In this document: piece by piece, positions 14,998 through 23,294 of the stretch
How positions within the stretch are numbered: the first letter of the stretch is position 1
Layout: each line of letters opens with the position of its first letter
Origin: Bryobacterales bacterium
Lineage (GTDB): Bacteria; Acidobacteriota; Terriglobia; Bryobacterales; Bryobacteraceae
Assembly (NCBI GenBank): GCA_026954325.1
Contig: JAIXKK010000182.1
Coordinates: forward strand, 1 to 40,574
Length of the DNA stretch: 40,574 nt
Direction of reading: 5' to 3'
The notes under the pieces: generated by a model
Database searches by the model: none
What the model saw: only the letters and a program-made list of their open reading frames with translations
What the model was told of the DNA's origin: nothing
Made by a program: the position numbers and the translations under genes

Positions 14998-17076
14998 GTG
15001 CCTGTTTCTGGCAAACTGTGGGGAGTGTTTCGCGTATTGGCGTTCCTTTTGTTGGCGCCGGCTTTGATGGGCCGGCCCGCGCGGCCGGTTGTGGGTGATA
15101 CCCGCCCTCTGCCCCAGGACCTGCCGCGGCAAGCGCTCTGGGACGGGTCGAAGTGGCGGCTCGAAGTCCGCTCGCCGGGCGCGGCCGCCCTGCGGCTGCA
15201 CTTCACGGCGTTCCATGTAGGTAGCGGGCAGGTAAGAATCGCGGGCGGCGAGTCTGCCGCCGGCCCCTTCACGCAAGACGGGCTGCTCTCGGATGGCGAT
15301 TTCTGGTCGCCTCTCCTCGCCGGCGATACGGTCATCGTCGAGTATGAACCCGCCCCCGAGGCGGCGGGCGAGTTCCCCTTCCGCATTCCGGAAGTAGGGC
15401 ATTTCTACGCGGCGCCCCTTCGAAAAGACCGTGAACGCGGACTCGTGGCCTGCCACGCCGATCTCACCACCCAGCCCGCATGGCTCACCCCCGCGTCAAG
15501 CGTCGCCTTGATGCTGTTCCAGACAACGGACATGGGTATCCCTTATTGGACGGTCTGCACCGGCACGCTGCTCGCCGATACCAACCGCACGGGCCGCCCT
15601 CTGTTCCTTACCGCGCACCACTGTATCCAGACCGATGAGGAAGCCCGAACCCTCGAAACCTACTGGAATTTTCAGAACACCGTCCCCTCCACCCTCGATT
15701 ATTACAGCGGCAACTTCGGAAGCTGGATTCCATCAAGCCTGGCCGCCACGCTTCAGAAAGTTACGGGGGCAACCATCCTGAAAACCACCAGCGAGCCGGA
15801 AGGCGACGGCGCGCTTCTGCTCCTGGCGGCAAATCCGCCCGCGGGCGTGCGGTTCGCCTCCTGGAACACTCGCGAATTGCCCGTGGCGGCCTCCACCGGC
15901 ACAGTGCATCATCCCGACGGCAGCTTCAAGCGCGTCACGCTGGGCCGGCGCGCCGCCGATGACCCTGGAACCAATGTCGAGGGCAAGTTCCGGCCTTCGG
16001 ACTATTACTACAAGATTTCTGAGTTGGCGGGTCTCACCGAGGGCGGCTCTTCCGGCGCCGCGCTCATGACGAACGATTTTCTCGTCTCCGGAATGCTCAG
16101 CTACGGGCCCGAGGTTTCCTGCGCTGACCCGAACCGCCTCGGCATCTATGGCCGGTTTACGCATTTTCTTCCTCGCATCCAATCCGTGTTGAATTTCGCC
16201 TCTCCCGGTCCCTGCATGGCGGAAATCACCGCCGTGAACCAGCAGATTCCCGCATCGGGCGGCGGCGGCACATTCAACATCAGCGCCCCGCCGGGATGCT
16301 ACTGGGCAGTGGCATCGGATTACAACCACATCTCCGTGGCCCCCAACGCGGGGTCCGGACCCATGAATGGCGTCACCTTCACCGTCTCGCCCAACACCGG
16401 TTCCCCGGTCCCCACGCCCGCGCGCGCCGGCACGTTCAGCGTCATCAGCGAGGAGCGCCGCGTCGTTCATCTCATGCAGAAAGGGACCGGCGCCAACATA
16501 GCCTACGCGGACGTCCCGTTGAGCCACCTCTTTGCTCAGGAGATCAACTTCCTCAAGGAGTACAACGTCCAGGCCTACGGCTGTTCGCTGCCGTCGGGAT
16601 TCTGCCCCGAGGACACCACCACGCGTGGCCAGATGGCCGAATTCGTCATCCGCGCGCTTTACGGCGATAACTTCACCGCCACCGGGGTCCCCTACTTCAC
16701 CGACGTCGCAACCACCCACCCGGCCTTCCGCTTCATCCAGAAGTTGAAGGAACTTCGGATCACGGACGGATGCACGCTCCTCACCTATTGCCCCGATGAC
16801 CCCGTCACCCGCGGCCAGATGGCGGCGTTTCTCATCCGCGCCGTGCAGGTGAGAAACGGTCTCGACAGCCGCGCGTCCTTCTCCATCATGCAGGCTCCCT
16901 ACTTCACCGATACGCCTCCTTCGGACATCTTCTTCAGCTATGTCCAGGAAATGAAGGAATTGGGCATCACCTCGGGCTGCACCGCAACGGCCTATTGCGT
17001 CAATGATCCCAACACCCGCGGGCAGATCGCCGTCTTCCTTGCCAGGGGACTGTTTGCCCTCAGGGAGAATCGTTAA
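14998..17076 (+). CDS. Secreted trypsin-like serine protease with SLH-like repeats
   Basis: Extracellular protease of 692 residues. After a signal peptide (VLAFLLLAPALMG) and a beta-rich propart, the peptidase domain shows the triad in order: TAHHC (His, about 205), EGDGALLLL (Asp, about 268) and GGSSGAAL (Ser, about 352). The architecture recalls lysyl endopeptidase/Achromobacter protease I. A BACON-like immunoglobulin domain follows (about 408-495, CYWAVASDYNHISV, TFTVSPNTG). Three S-layer-homology-like repeats close the protein (about 500-692), each with FTD/YAD at the start, a Cys pair and a TRGQMA/I-x-F signature, presumably tethering it to the envelope. GTG 14998 is the called start and GTG 15025 is possible. 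The gap to the divergent VWFA gene is only 23 bases, so their promoters must overlap coding sequence. Confidence 0.88.
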   Translation: MPVSGKLWGVFRVLAFLLLAPALMGRPARPVVGDTRPLPQDLPRQALWDGSKWRLEVRSPGAAALRLHFTAFHVGSGQVRIAGGESAAGPFTQDGLLSDGDFWSPLLAGDTVIVEYEPAPEAAGEFPFRIPEVGHFYAAPLRKDRERGLVACHADLTTQPAWLTPASSVALMLFQTTDMGIPYWTVCTGTLLADTNRTGRPLFLTAHHCIQTDEEARTLETYWNFQNTVPSTLDYYSGNFGSWIPSSLAATLQKVTGATILKTTSEPEGDGALLLLAANPPAGVRFASWNTRELPVAASTGTVHHPDGSFKRVTLGRRAADDPGTNVEGKFRPSDYYYKISELAGLTEGGSSGAALMTNDFLVSGMLSYGPEVSCADPNRLGIYGRFTHFLPRIQSVLNFASPGPCMAEITAVNQQIPASGGGGTFNISAPPGCYWAVASDYNHISVAPNAGSGPMNGVTFTVSPNTGSPVPTPARAGTFSVISEERRVVHLMQKGTGANIAYADVPLSHLFAQEINFLKEYNVQAYGCSLPSGFCPEDTTTRGQMAEFVIRALYGDNFTATGVPYFTDVATTHPAFRFIQKLKELRITDGCTLLTYCPDDPVTRGQMAAFLIRAVQVRNGLDSRASFSIMQAPYFTDTPPSDIFFSYVQEMKELGITSGCTATAYCVNDPNTRGQIAVFLARGLFALRENR

Positions 17077-17139
17077 GAATCGCCCGGCGGGAGAACTTTT
17101 TCCCCGTTATGGAACATCTACTCATTGAAGGCCTTATTC

Positions 17140-17538
17140 ATGTCCCATGCCGCACACGGCCTCGGCGCGCCGCGCATTCTTCTCATTGGATTGGATGAGG
17201 ATCTTGTTTCGGAAATTCTTCGCGCTCTCCCCGAGTGTGATGTGCGCACGGCGTCCGTGATCGCCCTCGAAACCTCGCAAAGGCCGGGAGAGGGAGTCCC
17301 CCGCTGCGATGTCATCTTCTGCCCCGCCGGATCTCGTCACCTGCTGCCGGTTCTCGAAAAGGCTTCCCCAAGGCGCCTGCCCGTCGTGGCCGTCACCCGC
17401 CATCCGGATTCCACCGAATGGCTCAATGCCATCGAAGCGGGCGCGGCTGACTACGCCGCCCCTCCCTTCGAAAGCTCGCAATTGCGCTGGATTCTTCACT
17501 CCAATCTGCGCCGGACCGCGGCCGCCGGGAGCGGTTGA
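17140..17538 (+). CDS. Degenerate response-regulator receiver domain protein
   Basis: Stand-alone 132-residue protein with the alternating strand-helix layout of a CheY-like receiver: RILLIGLDEDLVSEIL, CDVIFCPAG, LPVVAVTRHPD, WLNAIEAGAADYAAPPFESSQL. The acidic pair at the end of strand 1 is only partly kept (LDED). The position expected for the phosphorylated aspartate after strand 3 is Cys in VIFCPAG, and the conserved lysine of the K-P motif is Pro (AAPPFE). It is therefore probably a pseudo-receiver that is not phosphorylated normally and works as a protein-interaction module. ATG 17140 was chosen because GAAGG lies eight bases upstream. An upstream TTG at 17125 is possible. No histidine kinase is adjacent. 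Confidence 0.75.
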   Translation: MSHAAHGLGAPRILLIGLDEDLVSEILRALPECDVRTASVIALETSQRPGEGVPRCDVIFCPAGSRHLLPVLEKASPRRLPVVAVTRHPDSTEWLNAIEAGAADYAAPPFESSQLRWILHSNLRRTAAAGSG

Positions 17539-17577
17539 GAGTCTGCCTGCCGCGTGCGTCCGCGTGCGTCCCTCTGA

Positions 17578-17607
17578 TTGACACCCCGCCGCTTCGCCCA
17601 GTACACT
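17578..17607 (+). promoter_or_regulatory. Sigma-70-type promoter for the DUF507-ribokinase pair
   Basis: TTGACA at 17578-17583 is a perfect -35 box. Eighteen bases further TACACT (17602-17607) makes a good -10 box. Transcription would start near 17614, about 30 bases before the ATG at 17644. Confidence 0.6.
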
Positions 17608-17643
17608 AGCGTTTTGCTATAGAAAGCGGCTACCGCCCCAAGA

Positions 17644-18231
17644 ATGCTACTTGCCAGAGAATTTATTCAGTATCTTGGACGCGAAATCGTCAAGAGGCTC
17701 CACCCAAACATACTGGAAACGTCCGACTTTGCGGCCGGGAGCGCCTTTGTCGCTCAGGTCATCGAAGACGATCTGGCCGTCGAAGACCGCCTCAACGAGG
17801 AAGTTCGCGAGATCCTCAGCGAGTACACCGAGTACATGCGCCGCGAAGCCGTCAGCTATCAGGAGATGTTCCGCCGTATCAAGAACCAGCTTGTCCGCGA
17901 CCGCAAGGTAATTCGCGCCTCCGGCCGCGATACGGGCGACGGCATGAAGCTTTCCCGCGACAAGATCAATGATCTCTCCCATAAGATCGTGACCGGAGTC
18001 CGCAAGGAACGCTTCTTCCGCGTGAAGAAACCGCCGAACGACCTGCGCTTGGAACTGGTGAAGACGCTCACCGAAGTCCTCATGCTGGAGGAAAAGGTGG
18101 ACAAGGCGGCAAGGCAGAAGATCCACACGCAAAAACGTGATATCCCGGAAGGCTCCGAGGAATGGGATCTGCTGCATCGCCGTTACTACGCCGAGGAACT
18201 CAAACGTCTCGGTATAGACTTGAACGCATGA
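17644..18231 (+). CDS. DUF507 family protein
   Basis: Cytoplasmic, charged, almost entirely helical protein of 195 residues. It matches DUF507 as I recall it: two similar halves, each running from LAREFIQYLGREIVKRL- or LSRDKINDLSHKIVTGV-type starts to a long acidic helix (VEDRLNEEVREILSEYTEYM; LRLELVKTLTEVLMLEEKVDKAARQKI), and a C-terminal YYAEELKRLGI. The biochemical role of the family is unknown to me. It has no signal peptide and no catalytic motif. It is preceded by a strong-looking promoter and its stop overlaps the start of the ribokinase gene (ATGA), so the two are co-translated. Confidence 0.82.
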   Translation: MLLAREFIQYLGREIVKRLHPNILETSDFAAGSAFVAQVIEDDLAVEDRLNEEVREILSEYTEYMRREAVSYQEMFRRIKNQLVRDRKVIRASGRDTGDGMKLSRDKINDLSHKIVTGVRKERFFRVKKPPNDLRLELVKTLTEVLMLEEKVDKAARQKIHTQKRDIPEGSEEWDLLHRRYYAEELKRLGIDLNA

Positions 18232-19169
18232 CCCCCGTAGTTGCCGTTCTCGGCAGCCTGAATATGGACTTTGTCGTGTCCGTCGAGACGCTGCCCGCTC
18301 CCGGACAAACCGTGCTGGGAGCCAATTTCAAAATGCTGCCCGGCGGCAAGGGAGCAAACCAGGCCTGCGCCTGCGGCCGTCTCGGCGGCGGCAAAGTGCG
18401 CGTCCGAATGGCGGGGCGCGTCGGTTATGACCTCTTCGCGGATCACCTCAAAGCCAGCCTGTCGGCCGCCGGCGTGGATGTCGCCGCCGTCCACGCCACG
18501 CGCTCCCATCCCACCGGCGTGGCCCTTATCTGGGTCGACCGCCAGGGACAAAACTCCATCGTTGTCGCCTCCGGAGCAAACCACGTGTTCGCCGCCGCGG
18601 ATGTGAACGGGCTTCGGGCCACCTTCTCGGGAGCCTCCTATGCGCTGTTTCAGCTCGAAACCCCTCTGCGGGCCGTGGAGGCCGGACTCGCCCTCGCGCG
18701 CTCCGAGGGCGCCCACACCATCCTTGATCCGGCGCCCGCCGGCCCTCTTCCCCCAAGCCTTCTTCAACTCGTCGATATCCTCACCCCGAACGAATCGGAA
18801 GCCTCCGTGCTTCTCGGCCGGCCAGCCGCCGGATTCACCATCGCGGAGGCCCGGCAGGCCGCTGCCGCCCTTCGTCAGCGGAGCGGCGTCGAAACCGTTG
18901 TGATGAAGTTAGGCGAACAGGGTTGCCTCTGGCTGGATGCGAGCCGCGAAGTGTACGCGACCGGTTACTCCGTAAAGGCCGTAGACACCACCGCCGCGGG
19001 AGACACCTTCAACGCCGGTCTGGCCGTGGCCCTGGCCGAAGGCCTGGACGTTGCCGGCGCCTTGCGTTTCGCCAACGCGGCGGCTGCCTTATCCGTGACG
19101 CAACCCGGCGCGCAGGCGTCTATCCCGCCCCGCGCCGATGTCGAACGGTTCCTGGCGCGGAGAGCCTAG
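18228..19169 (+). CDS. rbsK: Ribokinase-like PfkB-family carbohydrate kinase
   Basis: ATP-dependent sugar kinase, most likely phosphorylating ribose at O5 to feed the pentose-phosphate pathway. The 313-residue protein has the family start VAVLGSLNMDFVVSVETLPAPGQTVLG, the GGKGANQACA motif (about residue 40), the DILTPNESEASVLLG substrate-side motif and the catalytic, anion-hole signature DTTAAGDTFNAGLAVAL (about 250-266). All are as in ribokinases. The assignment to ribose rather than another sugar or nucleoside is an inference. No ribose transporter is present. The start codon overlaps the DUF507 stop (ATGA). The gene converges on the PEGA protein with 19 bases between the stops. Confidence 0.85.
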   Translation: MTPVVAVLGSLNMDFVVSVETLPAPGQTVLGANFKMLPGGKGANQACACGRLGGGKVRVRMAGRVGYDLFADHLKASLSAAGVDVAAVHATRSHPTGVALIWVDRQGQNSIVVASGANHVFAAADVNGLRATFSGASYALFQLETPLRAVEAGLALARSEGAHTILDPAPAGPLPPSLLQLVDILTPNESEASVLLGRPAAGFTIAEARQAAAALRQRSGVETVVMKLGEQGCLWLDASREVYATGYSVKAVDTTAAGDTFNAGLAVALAEGLDVAGALRFANAAAALSVTQPGAQASIPPRADVERFLARRA

Positions 19170-19188
19170 CTCGCGCCTGCCGGGGCGG

Positions 19189-19746
19189 CTACTTCCGCTC
19201 GACAAGTGGGACCACGGTCACTTTATTCGCTGTGATTGTCACATCCTGATCGATGGTGCCGAACAGCGGCGATTCCATCTTCAGGCGATACGTCCCGGGA
19301 GCTATCAATAAACCGCCCCCGGCGTTGTTCAACTCATCCACGTAGCCGTAGAACTTACCGTTGAGGTAAACGGGGCTAACGTCGCCGGTCGTCACCGAGA
19401 TGAATGATTCCGGCTCTCCGCCGCCGAAACGCAGGCGGCCGAACGGCGGGTTAGGCACCGGGAGCTTTTTCAGTTTGCCGTGGACCGTCGCTGTCTTCCC
19501 AGGCTTCACGGTTACCTTCACGGTCATTTCCTCATAGCGCGGATCCTGTAGGACCACTTCATGGTCACCGGCCTCCACGGAATACTTCTCCGGAACGGAA
19601 AAGCGCACGGCCGGGCCAACATACTTCCCATCAATCCAGACGCCGGCCCGGCCTGGACTGACACGGGCCTTGATCGCGCCTGACTTGTCGGCGGCTGAGG
19701 CGAGGAAGGAGCAAGATACAGCAAGAACGAGAACCCAAAGTCGCAT
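19189..19746 (-). CDS. Exported protein with PEGA-like domains
   Basis: Secreted or periplasmic protein of 185 residues with a signal peptide (MRLWVLVLAVSCSFLASA). The mature part has two beta-rich modules. The first, IKARVSPGRAGVWIDGKYVGPAVRF then VEAGDHEVVLQDPRYE, is a PEGA domain. The second (FISVTTGDVSPVYLNGKFYGYVDEL then IAPGTYRLKMESP) is a divergent repeat of the same kind. PEGA domains are thought to act in envelope attachment or as sensor parts. It is the last gene of the leftward eight-gene run, four bases after the large membrane protein, and may be a surface or scaffold component of that system. ATG 19746 was preferred over the longer upstream frame because it puts the signal peptide at the terminus. 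Confidence 0.78.
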   Translation of the reverse strand: MRLWVLVLAVSCSFLASAADKSGAIKARVSPGRAGVWIDGKYVGPAVRFSVPEKYSVEAGDHEVVLQDPRYEEMTVKVTVKPGKTATVHGKLKKLPVPNPPFGRLRFGGGEPESFISVTTGDVSPVYLNGKFYGYVDELNNAGGGLLIAPGTYRLKMESPLFGTIDQDVTITANKVTVVPLVERK

Positions 19747-19750
19747 ACTT

Positions 19751-21454
19751 CTAGGGTAACACTCTCGAATCGGGAGGGAAAAGTCTGAGAATCGCTCCCA
19801 CCCGGCGAACCTCGTAAACGGCATACCTGCTGTCGGCAAAAACGGCGGGAAGACCCTTGATCTCGTTCGCTCGCGATAGCACCACGTAGTCGATCCCCAG
19901 CGCGCGATAGCGCCCCAGTTCCGCCGGCGTGAACTTCCTCGTCATCACGTCTTCCCATCGCGGGAGCCACACGGTAAGAAAATCACGCAGAAAGTTGATC
20001 TGCCCTCCGCCTTTCCAGTCCACGTAAACCGCGCGCAGCGACTCGGCGCGGAAGATGCCCGGCTCCAGCGATTTTCCGGCGTCCGGGAACAGAAACACCG
20101 CCTCCCGCGATGTGTGCCGGCGCGCCCAGGAAGCGAGTTGATCGAGATCCGCGTTGTGCAATCGCGGATAGTTCCGTACGCCCGAAAGCGCGGGCACGGC
20201 GAATGGCAGAGCCATCGCCACTGCCACGTACGCAACCCGCGGTTGCCGGAAGCGCGAGCCAAGCCAGAGAACAATCACCGTCAAACCCGCGCAGGCAAGC
20301 ACCGCAAGCGCCGCCCGCCGGTAGGCCGGCGTTGTCCAATCGAGCATGTAATTCACCGTGCGCGTGGACGCCGGTGGAATCAAAGCCGCCGTAAACCACC
20401 CGAAGGCCTCGACCGGGCGCCGGCCCGCCGCGGCCGCTACGCCCGCTGAAGCGGCAAGCATGACGGCGGCGGCCACCACATACAGCAGAGCGCGCATCGG
20501 CTGGAGTTGCGGCATCAGGCTCCACTTCCAATGTTCCAGGAACAGATACGATGCAGGCATGCTGCACATGGCCACGGCCGCCATGGCGGCGAGTAGAAAC
20601 CGCAAGTCCGCCGGGACCCTGGCGCGTAACCGCCATAACGCGGCCGGCATCAGCGCGTAATACACTATGTAGTTCCAAATCGTGGCCGCGGGCCACATCG
20701 AGATCCAGTTGTAGCCGGCCCGCTCCCTCATCATCGCTTCCTGCGCCGCGCCGATGACCGCGAAAAATTCCTGGTGCTCGCGTTCCCCTGCCTGAAAGCG
20801 CGAGAGAACCAGCAGGAACGCCACCGCCGCCGCCATCGGAAGCAATCCCTTGAGATGCCTGCGCATCGTCTCCGGCCTCCCGGGAACCAGCGCCAGCAGA
20901 AAGTAAGCCGCCCAATATGGGTAGACGGCGGGCGGGTGATACAGAAACGCCGCCCCGGCGGCCGCTCCCGCCGCTACCGTGCGTCCTCCCGCAAGCAGGC
21001 CCACGGCCAGCATCGTAAGCCCGATGGCGTTGCCCCGCGGGTTCGGCTCATATTCAAACGTCAGCACCGACGGCCCGTTGATGGTCGCGCCCAACCCGAA
21101 ACAGGCCGCCACCAGCAGCGCCCCCGCCCTGCCCAGTCCAAGCGCGGCGCCAACCAGGTAGATTCCAAACAACGCGCAGAACCGGAATGCAAACTGCTGT
21201 AACGCGAGCGTCCGCTCGAATCCCCAACCCGTAAGATGGCGCAGCCAGATGGATGCCTCATCGTAGATGGTGAACGTCACATGCGGCTGCTCGGCGATGA
21301 TCTCCTTCGCGAACACGCCGGGATCCCACAACCGCTCCAGAATCGGCACGTAAATCTGCGTGTCCGATTGCAGGTACGTGTGCCCCGGAAAATAAAAATA
21401 ACCGATTGCCGTAAGCGCCAGCAGGGCCACCGCCGCCCGGAAGTGCTCGCGCAT
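19751..21454 (-). CDS. Polytopic membrane protein, GT-C glycosyltransferase-like
   Basis: Integral membrane protein of 567 residues with roughly ten to twelve hydrophobic helices and a soluble C-terminal domain (about 450-567, LHNADLDQLASWARRHTSREAVFLFPDAG onward). The first periplasmic loop carries YLQSDTQIYVPILERLWDPGVFAKE. Acidic residues there (SDTQ) resemble the catalytic loop of lipid-sugar-dependent GT-C transferases. I do not recognise the exact family, so the glycosyltransferase role is an inference from topology and neighbours. The ATG at 21454 overlaps the TPR gene stop by one base (TAATG), showing tight coupling. The longer upstream frame is a shadow. The PEGA gene follows four bases after its stop. 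Confidence 0.75.
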   Translation of the reverse strand: MREHFRAAVALLALTAIGYFYFPGHTYLQSDTQIYVPILERLWDPGVFAKEIIAEQPHVTFTIYDEASIWLRHLTGWGFERTLALQQFAFRFCALFGIYLVGAALGLGRAGALLVAACFGLGATINGPSVLTFEYEPNPRGNAIGLTMLAVGLLAGGRTVAAGAAAGAAFLYHPPAVYPYWAAYFLLALVPGRPETMRRHLKGLLPMAAAVAFLLVLSRFQAGEREHQEFFAVIGAAQEAMMRERAGYNWISMWPAATIWNYIVYYALMPAALWRLRARVPADLRFLLAAMAAVAMCSMPASYLFLEHWKWSLMPQLQPMRALLYVVAAAVMLAASAGVAAAAGRRPVEAFGWFTAALIPPASTRTVNYMLDWTTPAYRRAALAVLACAGLTVIVLWLGSRFRQPRVAYVAVAMALPFAVPALSGVRNYPRLHNADLDQLASWARRHTSREAVFLFPDAGKSLEPGIFRAESLRAVYVDWKGGGQINFLRDFLTVWLPRWEDVMTRKFTPAELGRYRALGIDYVVLSRANEIKGLPAVFADSRYAVYEVRRVGAILRLFPPDSRVLP

Positions 21455-22143
21455 TATTTTGGCGTCTTCTCCAGCAGTTGCTTGGTCCAGACGCGATTGG
21501 CGTTCAGTTCCAGCGATTTCATCAAAGACTTGCGCGCGCCGGCGAACTGGTTCTTCTTGCGCTGCGCCACCCCCAGCCACATCCACGCATCGGCCGATTT
21601 CGGATTCAGTTCAATCGCCTTTTCCATGTCCTTGATGGCCAGGTCCACCCCGCCGCCGAAGGCCGCCGGCAGGTAATAGTAGCCGACCCCGCGGCTCAAG
21701 TATGCGTCCGAAGATTTCGGATCGAGTTGTACCGCCTTGTTGACGCTATCGAGCGCGCACCGGCCGTAGCGCAGTCCGGCCATCACATTCGCCGGGATCA
21801 CCTGCCCGCACAGAGTTCCCAGGATGCGGTGATATTCGGCCACCTCCGGCTTGAGCGCCACCGCCTTCTCCGCCGCCCGTATCCCCGCCTCCGCCGCGCT
21901 CCTCGCTTCGTTGCGCTGCCGCATCTCGAGCGAGATTTCCGCCAGATACGAATTCGCTATCGCCAGGTCGTACTGCGCCCCCGCGTCCTTTGCATTCCTT
22001 TCCGCCGCCGCCGAAAAATCCGTGATGATTTTCTCAAGCCCCGGACGGTCCTGCCGGTCCCGCGCGGCCCGTAAGTCCGCAAGAGTCGCCGCCCCGGCCG
22101 TCTGCACGCCCGTCTGCACGCAAAGAAGAGCTACCAGCCACAT
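21454..22143 (-). CDS. Exported TPR-repeat protein
   Basis: Protein of 229 residues with an N-terminal signal peptide (MWLVALLCVQTGVQTAGA) and about four tetratricopeptide units. Examples are AERNAKDAGAQYDLAIANSYLAEISL, EAGIRAAEKAVALKPEVAEYHRILG, DSVNKAVQLDPKSSDAYLSRGVGYYYLP and AIKDMEKAIELNPKSADAWMWLGVAQRKK. The periodic A/P-x-x-A/D-W/Y pattern and the PKSSDA/PKSADA turns are characteristic. TPR arrays mediate protein-protein contacts, and here it probably scaffolds periplasmic parts of the glycan system encoded around it. It lies 32 bases after the GT4 gene and shares one base with the following membrane-protein gene. Confidence 0.85.
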   Translation of the reverse strand: MWLVALLCVQTGVQTAGAATLADLRAARDRQDRPGLEKIITDFSAAAERNAKDAGAQYDLAIANSYLAEISLEMRQRNEARSAAEAGIRAAEKAVALKPEVAEYHRILGTLCGQVIPANVMAGLRYGRCALDSVNKAVQLDPKSSDAYLSRGVGYYYLPAAFGGGVDLAIKDMEKAIELNPKSADAWMWLGVAQRKKNQFAGARKSLMKSLELNANRVWTKQLLEKTPK

Positions 22144-22175
22144 GTCCTCTTATTGTACCGGACCGTATCCGGATC

Positions 22176-23294
22176 TCAGCCCTTCCGGGCCGCTTCGGCA
22201 AGCGCCGCGATCGTCTGCTCCGCGCTCGTCCGCCAACTGAACTCCGCCGCTCTTTTCGGGCCCGCCTCCTCCAGTCGCGCCCGCAACTCCCCGTCTTCTA
22301 TCAGACGCAGCAAAGCCTCGCTCAAGGCGCTTTCATCCAACGGGTCGAATTGCAGCGCCGCCGTGCCCGCGATGCCCTTCAGGGGCTCAATCGAAGAGAC
22401 CGCCGTGGGAATTCCGGATGCCAGCGCTTCCAGCACCGGCATGCCGAAGCCCTCGAAGACCGAGGGGTAAACGAACGCCCACGCCTTGTGATACAGCCCC
22501 AGCAACTCCTCGCGCGGTATCCACCCCGTGATGTGGACATGCGCCCCCATTCCGCGGTCGATGATCGTCTGCTCAATCTGCGTCGTTTGGAACCCATGCA
22601 TGCCCGCGATGATCAGCCGGAACTCCGGACGCACCTCATGGAACCGCCGGAACGCCCGTACCAGCCGGTCCAGATTCTTGTGTGGATGAAGCGTCGATAC
22701 GCAGAGAATGAAGTTCCGCAAGTCCTCCGGACACCGCCGCGCTCCCACGGCGAAAAATTCCTCGTCCACCCCATGCGGCACTACCCGGATCCTCTCCTCC
22801 GGCAGACGGTAGAAGCGCAGCAGGTCGGCTCGCGTGGCTTCGGAAACGGCGATAATCCGGCTCGAATGCCGCGCCGACCAGTAGAGGAAGAACTGCCAGA
22901 AAGGCAGATCGATCCTGCGAAAATACTCCGGATGCCGCTTGTGCTGCAGATCGTGAAACACCGTTACCACCGGGCGCCCCGCCAGCAGCGGAGTGGTGAA
23001 TCCAGGATTGAACAACACATCCAGCCGCAAACGGCGCACGGCCGCGGGAAGAACGAACTGCTCCCAAATCAACCGCGCCGGGCGATGAACCGCCCGCACC
23101 CGTTGCGGCTCATGGTGGAAGTTCTCCTGGACAGGAACCAGGCCCGCTTCCGTTTCGGCATTCGTGAATACGAAGTACTCATTCTCCCCATCGGCTTTGG
23201 CCAGCGCCTGAATCAGGCTTCTCAGATAGATCTCCGTCCCTCCCACGCCGCCTGGGATCAGGTAGAGCGCGTTGATGCCGATGCGTAGCCCCAT
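22176..23294 (-). CDS. Glycosyltransferase family 4 (group 1)
   Basis: Cytoplasmic retaining glycosyltransferase of 372 residues with the GT-B double-Rossmann layout. The N-terminal acceptor domain opens with IGINALYLIPGGVGGTEIYLRSLIQAL and includes PVVTVFHDLQHKRHPEYF. The C-terminal donor domain includes FILCVSTLHPHKNLDRLVRAFRRF and the nucleotide-sugar signature YPSVFEGFGMPVLEALASGIPTAVSS, which contains the two glutamates of the E-x7-E motif. It probably adds mannose, rhamnose or glucose to a lipid-linked intermediate, but the sugar cannot be deduced. The ATG follows immediately after the stop of the TMTC-like gene, with no intergenic base. Confidence 0.92.
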   Translation of the reverse strand: MGLRIGINALYLIPGGVGGTEIYLRSLIQALAKADGENEYFVFTNAETEAGLVPVQENFHHEPQRVRAVHRPARLIWEQFVLPAAVRRLRLDVLFNPGFTTPLLAGRPVVTVFHDLQHKRHPEYFRRIDLPFWQFFLYWSARHSSRIIAVSEATRADLLRFYRLPEERIRVVPHGVDEEFFAVGARRCPEDLRNFILCVSTLHPHKNLDRLVRAFRRFHEVRPEFRLIIAGMHGFQTTQIEQTIIDRGMGAHVHITGWIPREELLGLYHKAWAFVYPSVFEGFGMPVLEALASGIPTAVSSIEPLKGIAGTAALQFDPLDESALSEALLRLIEDGELRARLEEAGPKRAAEFSWRTSAEQTIAALAEAARKG

